In this document: positions 44,452-53,474 of the stretch, piece after piece
How positions within the stretch are numbered: position 1 is the stretch's first letter
Layout: every line of letters starts with the position of its first letter
From: JADKAV01 sp963769435
GTDB taxonomy: Bacteria; Actinomycetota; Actinomycetes; S36-B12; UBA10799
Length of the DNA: 64,000 nucleotides
Reading direction: 5' to 3'
Assembly (NCBI GenBank): GCA_963769435.1
Contig: CAVYLN010000001.1
Span: 186,001 to 250,000, forward strand
Position numbers and translations under genes: made by a program
Notes under the pieces: model-generated
The model's input: only the letters and a program-made list of their open reading frames with translations
What the model was told of the DNA's origin: nothing
Databases searched by the model: none

Positions 44452-46209
44452 TTCTCCACTCCCTTCTGGGAGCCGGAACCGGCTCCGACGAGGTTGTCCA
44501 CGACGCTCTCCGAGAGAAGACCCTCGAGCTCGGGGTGGTGCAGATCGAACGCCGGGCGCTCAGAGCGGATCGGAGGCAGCGACACGAAGTTGTGGCGCGG
44601 CGGCGGGCAACTCGTGGCCCACTCCAACGAGGCCCCCCAGCCCCACGGGTCGTCGACCGTCACGTTCGGTGCGAAGCGCCAGGTCTTGTACACGTTGTAG
44701 AGGAAGAACAACGTCGAGACGCCCAGGATCAGCGCTCCGAAGGACGAGATCTGGTTCAGCAACGTGAAGCCCTCATCCGGCAGGTAGTCCGCGTAGCGGC
44801 GCGGCATTCCCTGGGTGCCGAGCCAGTGCTGGACCAGGAAGGTGATCTGGAAGCCCCAGAAGAGCAGCCAGAAGTGGATCTTCCCGAGCCGTTCGTCGAG
44901 CATCTTGCCGGTCATCTTCGGCCACCAGAAGTAGAACCCGGCGAACATGACGAACACGACGGTGCCGAAGACGGTGTAGTGGAAGTGAGCCACCACGAAG
45001 TAGCTGTCGGACAACTGGAAGTCCAGGGGCGGCGAGGCCAGCATGATGCCGGTCAGGCCACCGAACAGGAACGTCACGAGGAAGCCCAATGTCCACAACA
45101 TCGGCGTCTCGAACGTGATCGAGCCACCCCACATGGTTCCCACCCAGTTGAAGAACTTCACCCCCGTGGGCACCGCGATGAGCATGGTCATGAAGGCGAA
45201 GAAGGGAAGCAGCACGGCGCCGGTCACGTACATGTGGTGCGCCCAGACGGCCATCGACAGGCCCGCGATGGCCAGCGTCGCGAACACCAGTCCCTTGTAG
45301 CCGAAGATCGGCTTGCGGCTGAACACCGGCAGGATCTCGCTGACGATGCCGAAGAACGGCAGGGCCAGGATGTAGACCTCGGGGTGCCCGAAGAACCAGA
45401 ACAGGTGCTGCCAGAGGATGGCTCCCCCGTTCTCCGCGGCGAACACCACTGTGCCGAACTTGCGGTCGATCTCCACCACCAACAGAGCCGCCGCAAGCAC
45501 CGGGAAGACCATCAGCACGAGCACCGAGGTGCTGAGCACCGTCCACGTGAAGATGGGCATCCGGAACATGGTCATACCCGGGGCCCGCATCGTGAAGATG
45601 GTGGTCAGGAAGTTCACGGCTCCGAGGATCGTGCCCAAACCACCCATCGCCAGGCCCAGCAGCCAGAGGTCGGCGCCGGCGCTCGGGGTGAACACCTCGT
45701 TGTGCAGCGGTGCGTACGCGAACCACCCGAAGTCGGCTGCACCACTCGGGCGTCAGGAAACCGGCGGCCGCGGTGATTCCGCCGAAGAAGAAGAGCCAGT
45801 AGGAGAACATGTTCAGCCGCGGGAAGGCCACGTCAGGTGCGCCGATCTGCAGCGGCATGACCACGTTGCCGAAGCCGACGAACAGCGGCGTAGCGAAAAG
45901 GAAGAGCATGATCGTGCCGTGCATGGTGAACATCTGGTTGTACTGCGCGTTCGAGACCAGTTGCATGCCGGGCTCGGCCAACTCGGCGCGGATCACCAAG
46001 GCCATGAGGCCGGCGAGCAGGAAGTAGGAGAAGGACGTGATCAGGTACAACTGTCCGATGATTTTGTGATCAGTGGACGTCAGCCACTTGATCACCGTCT
46101 GCCCGAATCCCTGGCGTCGGTGATCCTTCCGGGCCTGCTTGTTCGCCAACTTCGCCGAGGCGATCTCGGCGTCCGATGTCGGGTGGATGGGTTCGTCGAG
46201 GATTGCCAC
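44448..46209 (-). CDS. ctaD: Cytochrome c oxidase subunit I (one apparent frameshift)
   Basis: About 586 aa once one base is removed. Catalytic subunit with haem a, haem a3 and CuB. Seen: TMHGTIMLFLFATPL (haem a ligand His), WFFGHPEVYILALPFFG (CuB His and cross-linked Tyr), HHMYVTGAVLLPF, and VVAHFHYTVFGTVVF (haem ligands). The first 157 residues (ATG 46209 to FLTPEW) are in one frame; the rest continues in the next frame. The expected FLTPEGAADFGWFAYAPLHNEV is restored by dropping one base in 45739-45748. As an essential oxidase this is almost certainly a sequence error. Confidence 0.93.
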
Positions 46210-46210
46210 G

Positions 46211-47032
46211 TCAGACTCCTTGTGCCGCTTCGGTCGCCCTACCGCTTGTCAGTTGGCCGAATTGCCCCTTCTGGCGCAACTCCTGCATGTGTTGATCGAA
46301 CTCCTGCTGCGAGACCACCTTGACCGTGAACAACATCCGTGAGTGGTCTACCCCGCACAACTCTGCGCACTTGCCGAGGAAGGTCCCCTCCTTGTTCGGG
46401 GTCACCTCGAACTGGTTCGTACGGCCGGGGACCACGTCCATCTTGAACAGGAACGCCGGCACCCAGAAGGAGTGGATCACGTCCGGGGAGGTCAGCTCGA
46501 ACTTCACCTTCTGGTCCACCGGAAGGTACAGCACGGGGTCCTCTCCGGGGGTACCGATGTCATAGGTGTTCTGGTCGACGTAGTTGAAGGTCCACGACCA
46601 GCGGAAACCCACCACGTTGACGGTCAGATCCTGGTTGTCCTCGACCTTGGTCAGCTCGATCTGGTCGCGGGCGGTGAAGAAGAAGAGCCCCCCGATCATG
46701 ATCAGCGGGATGACGGTGTACATCAGCTCGATCGGCAGGTTGTACCGGAACTGAACCGGGGCTCCGGTGTCGTGCTTGCGACGGCGGTACACGATGATCG
46801 ACCAGATGATCAATCCCCAGACGAGGAAACCGACGCCCAGCGCCGCGATCCACGAGCCCGTCCAGAGGTTGAGCATCGTCGGGCCCTCTTCGGTCGCGGG
46901 TGCCGGATAGCCGGCCCGCTTCCAGTCCTCGACCGTGCTCTCGGAGCACCCCGCCAGCACCAGTGCGGAGATGCTGCCCAGAGCGACAAGAGCACCACGC
47001 CGAACGCGCCCACCCGCTGTTTCTCGACTCAT
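46211..47032 (-). CDS. ctaC: Cytochrome c oxidase subunit II
   Basis: 273 aa from ATG 47032. A lipoprotein signal (ALVLAGC) is followed by two membrane helices (about 55-78 and 95-115) and the CuA cupredoxin domain, with GFRWSWTFNY and the CuA site GKCAELCGVDHSRM. The upstream frame in the same direction is not coding. The gene ends 1 nt before the ctaD ATG. Accepts electrons from QcrC. A divergent 108-nt gap separates it from the desulfurase-like gene. Confidence 0.94.
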   Translation of the reverse strand: MSRETAGGRVRRGALVALGSISALVLAGCSESTVEDWKRAGYPAPATEEGPTMLNLWTGSWIAALGVGFLVWGLIIWSIIVYRRRKHDTGAPVQFRYNLPIELMYTVIPLIMIGGLFFFTARDQIELTKVEDNQDLTVNVVGFRWSWTFNYVDQNTYDIGTPGEDPVLYLPVDQKVKFELTSPDVIHSFWVPAFLFKMDVVPGRTNQFEVTPNKEGTFLGKCAELCGVDHSRMLFTVKVVSQQEFDQHMQELRQKGQFGQLTSGRATEAAQGV

Positions 47033-47140
47033 CGAACCCTTCCCAGCCACATATCGCCACGCACCAACGCGCAAGGTTTGAAATGACACTAGCGCAACGA
47101 CCCCGCGTGTAAAGGCGCGAGGGGCGCTACGTTCGTAGAC

Positions 47141-48233
47141 ATGTCGCGATTCGTTCTGGATTGCGCCGTTTTGCGCCCGGCGAGCCCCCAGACCGGGCAG
47201 TGGCTGGCCGCCTCGGCGCAACGTGCCTGGGCGAGTCCGGCCGCCGGCTACCACGAGGGCAAGGTCAGTCAATCGCTGCTCTCGGAGAGCGCCGCGACGA
47301 TGGCTCGCCTGTTCGCGGCCGCATCAACCCGGTTCGAGCCCAGTCCCGGAATCGCCGTCCGTTCAGCGGTGATGGATCTCGCCGACAGCGGACGCTTCTC
47401 GGCGCTGGCCACCTCGGCCGTCGACGCGGAGGTCGTACAGCTGACCGTCACGGGACTGCGCCGACCGTTTGGGAATGCCGCACGTGACTCTGCCCGTGGA
47501 CTCGGCGGGCCGCATCGATGAAGGCTCCCTGGCCGCGCTGGACCGACCGACGATCCTGGTGACCAACCTCGGCAACCAGGAGATCGGCACGCTGCAGACC
47601 GACCTGGAACCCTGGGCGACCGCGACAGGGGCGGCGGTGGTGCTCGACGCGAGGTGCGCGCTGGGCTGGACCGATCTCCCGGGGTACTGGCACAGCCTGA
47701 TCGCCGACCCCCGGGCCTGGGGTGGTCCCGGCGGCGCGTGCGCGGTTCTGAGGCACTCCGGGGATTCACCCAACCACCACGGGGACCCGTTCGACAACGT
47801 CCCGGCCGCCGTCGCCGCTGGCCTTTCGGCCGAGCAGTGGATGGCGGTGGCCGACCAGGCCCGGGAGCCGGCTCGAGAACAGGTGTCGACCATCCTCGCC
47901 AGACTGCGAGAGGGTGTGACGGACATCGAGACGCACGGTGGCGGCCCCGGCACCCTTCCCCACATCCTGAGCATCTCGGTGCTCCATGTGGACGCGGAGG
48001 CCGTGCAGAGCGCCCTGGACAAGCGCGGTTTCGGTGTGGGCAGCGGTTCGGCCTGCGCGTCGAGGTCGGGTCAACCCAGCCATGTGCTGGCCGCGATCGG
48101 CGGGCTGACCAGCGGCAACATCCGGATCGGACTTCCCCCCGGCCTCGAGAAGAGCACGATCGAGAGGTTCGCCGATGCGGTGATCGAGGTCGTGGCAGAG
48201 GTCCGGGAACAGATGGGTACCACGTGGCTGTGA
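47141..48233 (+). CDS. Cysteine-desulfurase-like class V aminotransferase fold protein, PLP lysine apparently absent (one frameshift)
   Basis: About 363 aa after removing one base near 47468-47474. The fold is recognisable: VVLDARCALGWTDLPGYW (Asp of the PLP pyridine site), WGGPGGACAVL, then a C-terminal Cys loop GVGSGSACASRSGQPSHVL and TSGNIRIGLPPG. However, the region that normally reads SAHKxxGPKG is ADPRAWGGPGG, with no Lys, and the usual GTEANN cofactor segment is SPGIAVRSA. PLP Schiff-base chemistry is therefore doubtful. The stop overlaps a TusA-like gene by 4 nt. It may be a sulfur-relay scaffold or persulfide carrier using the retained Cys. Confidence 0.75.
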
Positions 48234-48469
48234 GCGACGAAATCCTCGTCGATGCCAGGGGCACCCGGTGCCCCTATCCGGTGATCGAACTGGCGCGCGC
48301 GGCCGCGTCCTCCCACTCAGCGCGGCTGGTGCTGCTCGCCGACGATCCCGTGGCCCTGACCGATGTGCCCGCGTGGTGCCGCATGCGCGATGCCGAGCTG
48401 CTCGGGGTCGAGGAGCGCGAGGACCACTGGCGCTTCGTGGTGCTCACCAGACGTCCGGCCGGTCGATGA
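48230..48469 (+). CDS. TusA-family sulfur carrier protein
   Basis: 79 aa from GTG 48230 (GTGA overlap). LVDARGTRCPYPVIELARAA contains the CPxP motif with the persulfide-bearing Cys of TusA/YedF proteins. Short alpha-beta fold, ending in HWRFVVLTRR. Coupled to the desulfurase-like gene, it would be its sulfur acceptor. The 3' end overlaps aat on the other strand by 26 nt. Confidence 0.85.
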   Translation: MSDEILVDARGTRCPYPVIELARAAASSHSARLVLLADDPVALTDVPAWCRMRDAELLGVEEREDHWRFVVLTRRPAGR

Positions 48470-49056
48470 CCCGGGCCAGCCGCCGCAGATACTGCCTCGC
48501 GGGGCACCTCTCGCACGCCGAGGGAAGCCAGATGGTCGGTGCACCACTGTGTGTCGAGCAACACCGGCTGCTGACGATCGCGCAATCGCTCCACGAGTGC
48601 GACGAGGGCGACCTTCGATGCGTCGCGGGCGTGGTGGAACATCGACTCCCCCGAAACGAATCCCCCAAGGTTCACCACAAAGAGTCCTCCCACGAGCAGC
48701 CCGCGCTCGTCGCGGGTCTCCACGCTGTGCGCGTGGCCGGCCCGGTGCAGATCCTGGTAGGCGGATTCCAGCCCGGGGTCGATCCATCCGCCCTGCCTGC
48801 GCGGATCGGCGCACTGCGCGAGCACGTCGGCGAATGCCTGGTCGAAGCTGACGGAATAGCGCGCCACGCTCTTGCGCAGGCTGCGGGTGACCCGCAGACC
48901 GTCCAGCGGCAGAATCCCGCGTGGGTCAGGTGACCACCATTGGTACAAGGGAGCCCGATACGACATCGCGAACGCGCCGGCGCGGTAACCGGCCAGCATG
49001 GTCTGCGCACTGATGCCCCGGGAGAACCCGAGTAGTTCGGGATTCCTGGTGGCCAT
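48444..49056 (-). CDS. aat: Leucyl/phenylalanyl-tRNA-protein transferase (one apparent frameshift)
   Basis: About 203 aa after correction. Adds Leu or Phe to N-terminal Arg/Lys for ClpS/ClpAP degradation. Motifs: AGAFAMSYRAPLYQWWSPDPRGILPLDG, QGGWIDPGLESAYQDLH, HSVETRDERGLLVGGLFVV and LLDTQWCTDHLASLGV. The frame breaks at about 48491-48500: VREVPRE should continue QYLRRLARVIDRPDVW in the next frame (stop at 48444), as if one G were added. Faces the TusA-like gene. Confidence 0.85.
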
Positions 49057-49085
49057 GTGAACTGCGGATCAGGCCGCAGGAATGG

Positions 49086-49448
49086 TCAGTGGAACGAGTC
49101 ACCACAGGCGCACGAACCTGTGGCATTGGGGTTGTCGATCGTGAACCCCTGCTTGTCGATCTGGTCCACGAAGTCGATCGTCGCGCCGCCGAGATAGGGC
49201 CCGCTCATCCGGTCGACCACCACGGTGACGCCGTTGAAGTCGATCCGCTGGTCGCCGTCAAGGGACCTTTCGTCGAAGAAGAGTTGGTACCGCAGTCCGG
49301 AGCACCCGCCCGGCTGCACTGCGATGCGAAGGGCCAGGTCGTCACGGCCTTCTTGCGCGAGCAGAGCGGCCACCTTGCTGGAAGCCGTATCGGTCAGCGT
49401 GACGCCGGTCGGCTGGGAGGTCTCCGGGGTGGTTGTCTCAGCGCTCAT
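49086..49448 (-). CDS. A-type iron-sulfur carrier (HesB/IscA/ErpA family)
   Basis: 120 aa from ATG 49448. Three conserved Cys: GGCSGLRYQLFF and the C-terminal SCACGDSF. The conserved YLGGATIDFVD segment is also present. Delivers [4Fe-4S] or [2Fe-2S] clusters to apoproteins; the neighbouring NadA needs a [4Fe-4S] cluster. Matches Rv2204c in the syntenic block. It diverges from nadA across 146 nt that contain two inverted repeats. Confidence 0.92.
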   Translation of the reverse strand: MSAETTTPETSQPTGVTLTDTASSKVAALLAQEGRDDLALRIAVQPGGCSGLRYQLFFDERSLDGDQRIDFNGVTVVVDRMSGPYLGGATIDFVDQIDKQGFTIDNPNATGSCACGDSFH

Positions 49449-49482
49449 CAAGTGGGTCCTTTCACTGTTCGCCCTGGTCAAC

Positions 49483-49501
49483 AGCCCCGACACCCGGGGC
49501 T
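49483..49501. promoter_or_regulatory. Inverted repeat in the hesB-nadA divergent region (1)
   Basis: Perfect arms AGCCCC and GGGGCT with a 7-nt spacer, 35 nt upstream of the A-type carrier start. It lies between divergent genes, so it is not a terminator in either direction. Candidate operator or leader hairpin. Confidence 0.35.
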
Positions 49502-49523
49502 ATTCCCATACTGCCATATTCGG

Positions 49524-49541
49524 GGTAAGGCGCCCCTTACC
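49524..49541. promoter_or_regulatory. Inverted repeat in the hesB-nadA divergent region (2), candidate nadA operator
   Basis: Perfect 7-bp arms GGTAAGG and CCTTACC around CGCC, 53 nt upstream of the nadA GTG. The symmetry and position suit a dimeric repressor controlling NAD synthesis. It does not obviously match the NrtR sites I recall, so the regulator is unknown. Confidence 0.45.
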
Positions 49542-49594
49542 GCCGCGAAGACTGTGGATGCGCGCGGGCGTGGGCCGCGTGACACCATGGAAGC

Positions 49595-50785
49595 GTGACG
49601 AACACATTCACCGAGCCGGAGCCCTCTGCGCTGCTGCTTCTGCTGGGAGAGCAGTCGGACCCCCGCAGTGAGCGCGGGGTGGACTGCCCCGGCGATCTGC
49701 CCGCACCCAGTGACCCTGATCTGGTCGAGCGGGCGTGGGCCGCGAAGAAGGCCCTCGGCGACCGGGTGTTCGTGTTGGGGCACCACTACCAGCGCGACGA
49801 GGTCATCCAGTTCGCGGACGTGACCGGGGACTCCTTCAAGCTGGCCCAACAGGCAGCGGCTCGCCCCGACAGTGAGTTCATCGTCTTCTGCGGGGTGCAC
49901 TTCATGGCGGAAAGCGCCGACATCCTCACCTCCGACGACCAGATCGTCGTCCTGCCGGACATGGCCGCCGGGTGCTCCATGGCGGACATGGCCGCCGCCG
50001 ACCAGGTGGCCGCCGCGTGGCGGACGCTCGAGGCCGCGGGAGTGGCAGATGTGACCATTCCTGTGACCTACATGAACTCGACCGCGGCCATCAAGGCCTT
50101 CACGGGCGAACACGGCGGCACCATCTGCACGTCGAGCAACGCCCGGCAGTCGCTGGAGTGGGCATTCGGTCAGGGCGAGAAGGTGTTGTTCCTTCCCGAC
50201 CAGCACCTTGGACGTAACACGGCAGTGCTCGAGTTGGGCATGAGCCTCGACGACTGCGTCGTCTTCGACCCCCACAAGCCGGCCGGCGGGTTGACCGAGG
50301 AACAACTGCGCGAGGCCCGAATGATCCTCTGGCGCGGCCACTGCAGTGTGCATGGACGCTTCACGCCCGACAGCGTGGATGAAATCAGGACAAAAGTACC
50401 CGATGTGAACGTTCTAGTTCACCCTGAGTGTCAGCATGAAGTGGTGCTCAAGGCCGACTACGTCGGTTCCACCGAGTACATCATCAAGACGCTGGCCGCC
50501 GCCGAAGCCGGCACGTCGTGGGCGATCGGCACCGAGTTGAACCTCGTCCGCAGGCTGGCGACCCAACACCCGGACAAGCAGATCATGTTCCTGGACCGCA
50601 CCGTGTGTTACTGCTCCACGATGAACCGTATCGACCTCCCGCACCTCGTATGGGCGCTGGAGAGCCTGGCCGCGGACCGAGTGGTCAATCAGATCGTGGT
50701 GGACCCCAGAACCCAGTCCCAGGCGCAGGTCGCGCTCGAGCGGATGCTGGCCCTGCCCGGAGTCGGGGCGACCCCGGTCGACTGA
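49595..50785 (+). CDS. nadA: Quinolinate synthase A
   Basis: 396 aa from GTG 49595, the longer actinobacterial/Bacillus-like type. Condenses iminoaspartate with dihydroxyacetone phosphate to quinolinate using a [4Fe-4S] cluster. Conserved parts: VFVLGHHYQRDEVIQFAD, VFCGVHFMAESADIL (Cys), VTYMNSTAAIKAF, CTSSNA, GHCSVHGRFTP and VHPECQHEVV (Cys), DRTVCYCSTMNRI (Cys). nadB and nadC are not adjacent here. A possible operator lies upstream at 49524-49541. Confidence 0.94.
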   Translation: MTNTFTEPEPSALLLLLGEQSDPRSERGVDCPGDLPAPSDPDLVERAWAAKKALGDRVFVLGHHYQRDEVIQFADVTGDSFKLAQQAAARPDSEFIVFCGVHFMAESADILTSDDQIVVLPDMAAGCSMADMAAADQVAAAWRTLEAAGVADVTIPVTYMNSTAAIKAFTGEHGGTICTSSNARQSLEWAFGQGEKVLFLPDQHLGRNTAVLELGMSLDDCVVFDPHKPAGGLTEEQLREARMILWRGHCSVHGRFTPDSVDEIRTKVPDVNVLVHPECQHEVVLKADYVGSTEYIIKTLAAAEAGTSWAIGTELNLVRRLATQHPDKQIMFLDRTVCYCSTMNRIDLPHLVWALESLAADRVVNQIVVDPRTQSQAQVALERMLALPGVGATPVD

Positions 50786-50788
50786 GAC

Positions 50789-51355
50789 TCAGTCGCCGAT
50801 GCCGGGCGCACCCCAGACCGGGAACCAGCGGCCCATGTCCGCCTCGATGGTCATGTCGTCGGACAACAGGTCACGCAACTGCAGTTCCAGGATGTTGTCC
50901 CGACGTGGTTCACCCAGAGGCGCGAACGGGTAGAACGTCCCCCGCTTGTACAGGTACACAAGGGCGAAATCCTGCCCACCGCGGCGAAAGCCGACCAGTG
51001 AGCACAGCAACTGCGGCCCGAATCCGGCGTCCTGCAACGACACGTTGACCGCGTGTAACCCGTTGACCAGATCTGCCACGTCGCTGGCCGAGATCGTCAA
51101 CCACGTGTAGCCGAACGAGTCCTGGCTCACCGCGAGGTCGGGACTCGACGTCGCCGTGAGCAACTGCTCGACCTCTGCTATCACGTCCGCGAACGCCTTG
51201 CCCTCCGGCGCCCTGAAGGCGACCGAACCGCGACCCGTCGGCACCACATCCAGCGCCGCCTGCAAAGTGATCGCCGCCGACGGGATGGCGAACAACTGGT
51301 CGAGGTTCGGCCGCGCCGGCTTGCTGCGACCCATGATCGAGTCGAAGAAGCCCAT
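50789..51355 (-). CDS. pspAB: PspA-associated protein PspAB
   Basis: 188 aa. Begins MGFFDSIMGRSKPARPNLDQLFA and carries SVAFRAPEGKAFADVI, FGYTWLTIS and LVYLYKRGTFYPFAP, matching the PspAB family as known from actinobacterial PspA neighbourhoods. No signal or membrane segment is seen, so it is cytosolic. Its start overlaps the htpX stop by 1 nt (TGATG). Biochemical role unknown; always-with-HtpX context suggests envelope stress. Ends 3 nt from nadA. Confidence 0.85.
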   Translation of the reverse strand: MGFFDSIMGRSKPARPNLDQLFAIPSAAITLQAALDVVPTGRGSVAFRAPEGKAFADVIAEVEQLLTATSSPDLAVSQDSFGYTWLTISASDVADLVNGLHAVNVSLQDAGFGPQLLCSLVGFRRGGQDFALVYLYKRGTFYPFAPLGEPRRDNILELQLRDLLSDDMTIEADMGRWFPVWGAPGIGD

Positions 51356-52245
51356 CAGGAGCCCAACTGGCTGGAGATCTTGGCCAACTGCTCGAGGCGC
51401 TTCTCCAGCGGCGGGTGGGTCGCGAACAGTGCTGCAAGGCTCTGTCCGCCCGACAGCGCCGGCGCGAAGTAGAACGCGTTGAACGGCTCCGCCTTGCGCA
51501 GGTCTCGCGTGGGTATCGCGGCCATGTCCCCCGAGACCTTCTGCAGCGCGGTGGCCAGAGCGGTCGGCCGCCCGGTGAGCAGCGCTCCAGCCCGATCGGC
51601 GCTGAGCTCGCGGTACCGCGACAGCATCCGGGTGAGCAGGAAACTCACGGCGTACACGAGGACCGACACCGCCAGGACTGCCAGTCCGACCAGTGCGGTG
51701 TTCTGGTCACGCCGGTTCCCGAGCCCTCCCCACAACGCCATCCTCGTGAGGAACCCGGCCGCGACACCGGCCACCGACGCCACGGTCATCACCAGCACGT
51801 CGCGGTGCGCCACGTGCGACAACTCATGGGAAAGGACACCCTCGAGTTCATCCTCGTCGAGCCGCCTGAGCAGGCCGGTCGTCACGCACACCACTGCACG
51901 GTGAGGGCTGCGGCCGGTCGCAAACGCATTGGGCATGTCCACGTCCGCGATGGCGACCCGCGGCTTGGGCATCTCCGCCATCGCACACAAGCGGTCCACG
52001 ATGCCGTGCAGTTGCGGGGCCTGTTCCGGTGAGACCTCGCGCGCTCCCATCGAGTGCAGGGCGATGCTGTCGGAGAAGTACCACTGTGCGAACAGTAGGC
52101 CCGCCGCGAACACCAGAACGATGGCGGCGTTCAACCCGATCGCGATCAGAACTGCGATGAAGACGACATACAACAGACCGAGCAGGAACATCGTCCCCGT
52201 CATACGGGCGGTCAGACCCTTGTCGGATGCATACCGGGATTTCAT
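51355..52245 (-). CDS. htpX: Zinc metalloprotease HtpX
   Basis: 296 aa from ATG 52245. Two N-terminal membrane helices (about 15-50), the M48 catalytic motif VLSHELSHVAHRD (HExxH), two further helices (about 150-175 and 190-210), and ELSADRAGA, which holds the third zinc ligand Glu. Degrades misfolded membrane proteins on the cytosolic side. Part of the set pspA, pspAA, htpX, pspAB on the minus strand, a PspA-type membrane-stress response. Confidence 0.93.
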   Translation of the reverse strand: MKSRYASDKGLTARMTGTMFLLGLLYVVFIAVLIAIGLNAAIVLVFAAGLLFAQWYFSDSIALHSMGAREVSPEQAPQLHGIVDRLCAMAEMPKPRVAIADVDMPNAFATGRSPHRAVVCVTTGLLRRLDEDELEGVLSHELSHVAHRDVLVMTVASVAGVAAGFLTRMALWGGLGNRRDQNTALVGLAVLAVSVLVYAVSFLLTRMLSRYRELSADRAGALLTGRPTALATALQKVSGDMAAIPTRDLRKAEPFNAFYFAPALSGGQSLAALFATHPPLEKRLEQLAKISSQLGS

Positions 52246-52318
52246 GACTTCATTGTCCCATGCAAGCACCGGTTGCCCCAGCGCACTGATCTACGCGCTG
52301 GGCTGAACCGGGCGGGCA

Positions 52319-52591
52319 CTAGTCGGGAATAAGACCCTCGTCGGTGAGCAACGCCCGCACCTCGGCCGCAGATGCCTCCGCAGCGGGCAGGACGACGTCG
52401 GAGGTGACAAGTTCCTCGTCGGCGAGCCGGGACCCGCTTGCACGGACACTGTCCAGCAGCGCGGTCAGCGCCGCGGGGAAACCCTGCTCGTCGTCGAGCG
52501 CGGCCTCGAGCGCGTCGTCGAACTCATTGAGGCGCTCCATGGACTCGTCGGGCACCTCGAACTGTCCTTCGCCCATGATCCTGACGATCAT
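52319..52591 (-). CDS. pspAA: PspA-associated protein PspAA
   Basis: 90 aa. Begins MIVRIMGEGQFEVPDE, the typical PspAA start, followed by acidic helices (ELNEFDDALEAALDDE-like) and a C-terminal segment ending in LLTDEGLIPD. It is thought to sit with PspA in actinobacteria and other phyla; no catalytic residues are evident. Lies 11 nt after pspA. Confidence 0.9.
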   Translation of the reverse strand: MIVRIMGEGQFEVPDESMERLNEFDDALEAALDDEQGFPAALTALLDSVRASGSRLADEELVTSDVVLPAAEASAAEVRALLTDEGLIPD

Positions 52592-52602
52592 CGCCGTTCT
52601 CC

Positions 52603-53394
52603 TCAGTTGTCGCCGGCCGGCTTGGGTGTGGTGTCCGCCGAACCCGACTCGACCGCCGGAGTCGGTGGCGCCTGGGTCACCTCGGGGGTGGGTCCACCCG
52701 TGAGTTCGGCCTTCATCGCCGCCAGCGTGTCTTCGACCTCGCTGGTGCTGGCCATCCGCTCGAGTTCGACGGTTATCGAGTCCTTGCTGGTGCCGGTGGC
52801 GTCCTCCAGAGCACCGGAGGCGACGAGTTCGTCGATGGCGCCGGCCCGTGCCTGCATGGCCTGGGTCTTGTCCTCGGCGCGCTGAATCGCCATCCCGACG
52901 TCACCGAGCTCCTCGGAGATGCCGGAGAACGCCTCGTTGATCTTGGTCTGTGCCTCGGCCGCCGAGTAGGTCGCCTTGATCGTCTCCTTCTTGGTGCGGA
53001 AGGCGTCGACCTTGGCCTGCAGCCGCTGGGAGGCCGATGTGAGCTTCTCCTCCTGGTCCTGCAAGGTCGCCAGTTGTGTGTGCAGGTCGTTGAGTTGGGT
53101 GGTGAGACCACTGCGGCGGGTCAGCGCCTCGCGGGCGAGGTCCTCTCGCCCTCCGGCCAGGGCCGCCTTCGCCTGGTTCTCCAACTTGGCGGACTGCTGA
53201 TCCAACTGGCCGATCTGCAGTTCCAAGCGCTTTCGCGATGTGGCGACGTCTGCGACCCCGCGCCGCACCTTCTGCAACAGGTCCAACTGCTTCTCGTACG
53301 AGTAGTCCAGGGTCTCGCGAGGGTCTTCGGCCCGGTCGAGGGCCTTGTTGGCCTTGGACTTGAAGATCATCGTGAAGCGTTGCCACATGCCCAT
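52603..53394 (-). CDS. pspA: PspA/IM30-family membrane-stress protein
   Basis: 263 aa from ATG 53394. An ESCRT-III-like coiled coil: amphipathic helix at MGMWQRFTMIFKSKANKAL, then AEDPRETLDYSYEKQ and long helices to about residue 220. A C-terminal low-complexity tail rich in Pro/Thr follows. The protein binds stressed membranes. First gene of the set, with a GGGAAGGA ribosome site upstream of the ATG. It diverges from the DUF3043 gene with 80 nt between. Confidence 0.93.
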   Translation of the reverse strand: MGMWQRFTMIFKSKANKALDRAEDPRETLDYSYEKQLDLLQKVRRGVADVATSRKRLELQIGQLDQQSAKLENQAKAALAGGREDLAREALTRRSGLTTQLNDLHTQLATLQDQEEKLTSASQRLQAKVDAFRTKKETIKATYSAAEAQTKINEAFSGISEELGDVGMAIQRAEDKTQAMQARAGAIDELVASGALEDATGTSKDSITVELERMASTSEVEDTLAAMKAELTGGPTPEVTQAPPTPAVESGSADTTPKPAGDN

Positions 53395-53474
53395 CGGAGA
53401 TTCCTTCCCTAGACGGCTCTGACGCCAGCCTAGGGGGTAACTCCCGACGAGCGCATCCGTCGTACAGTTCATGC

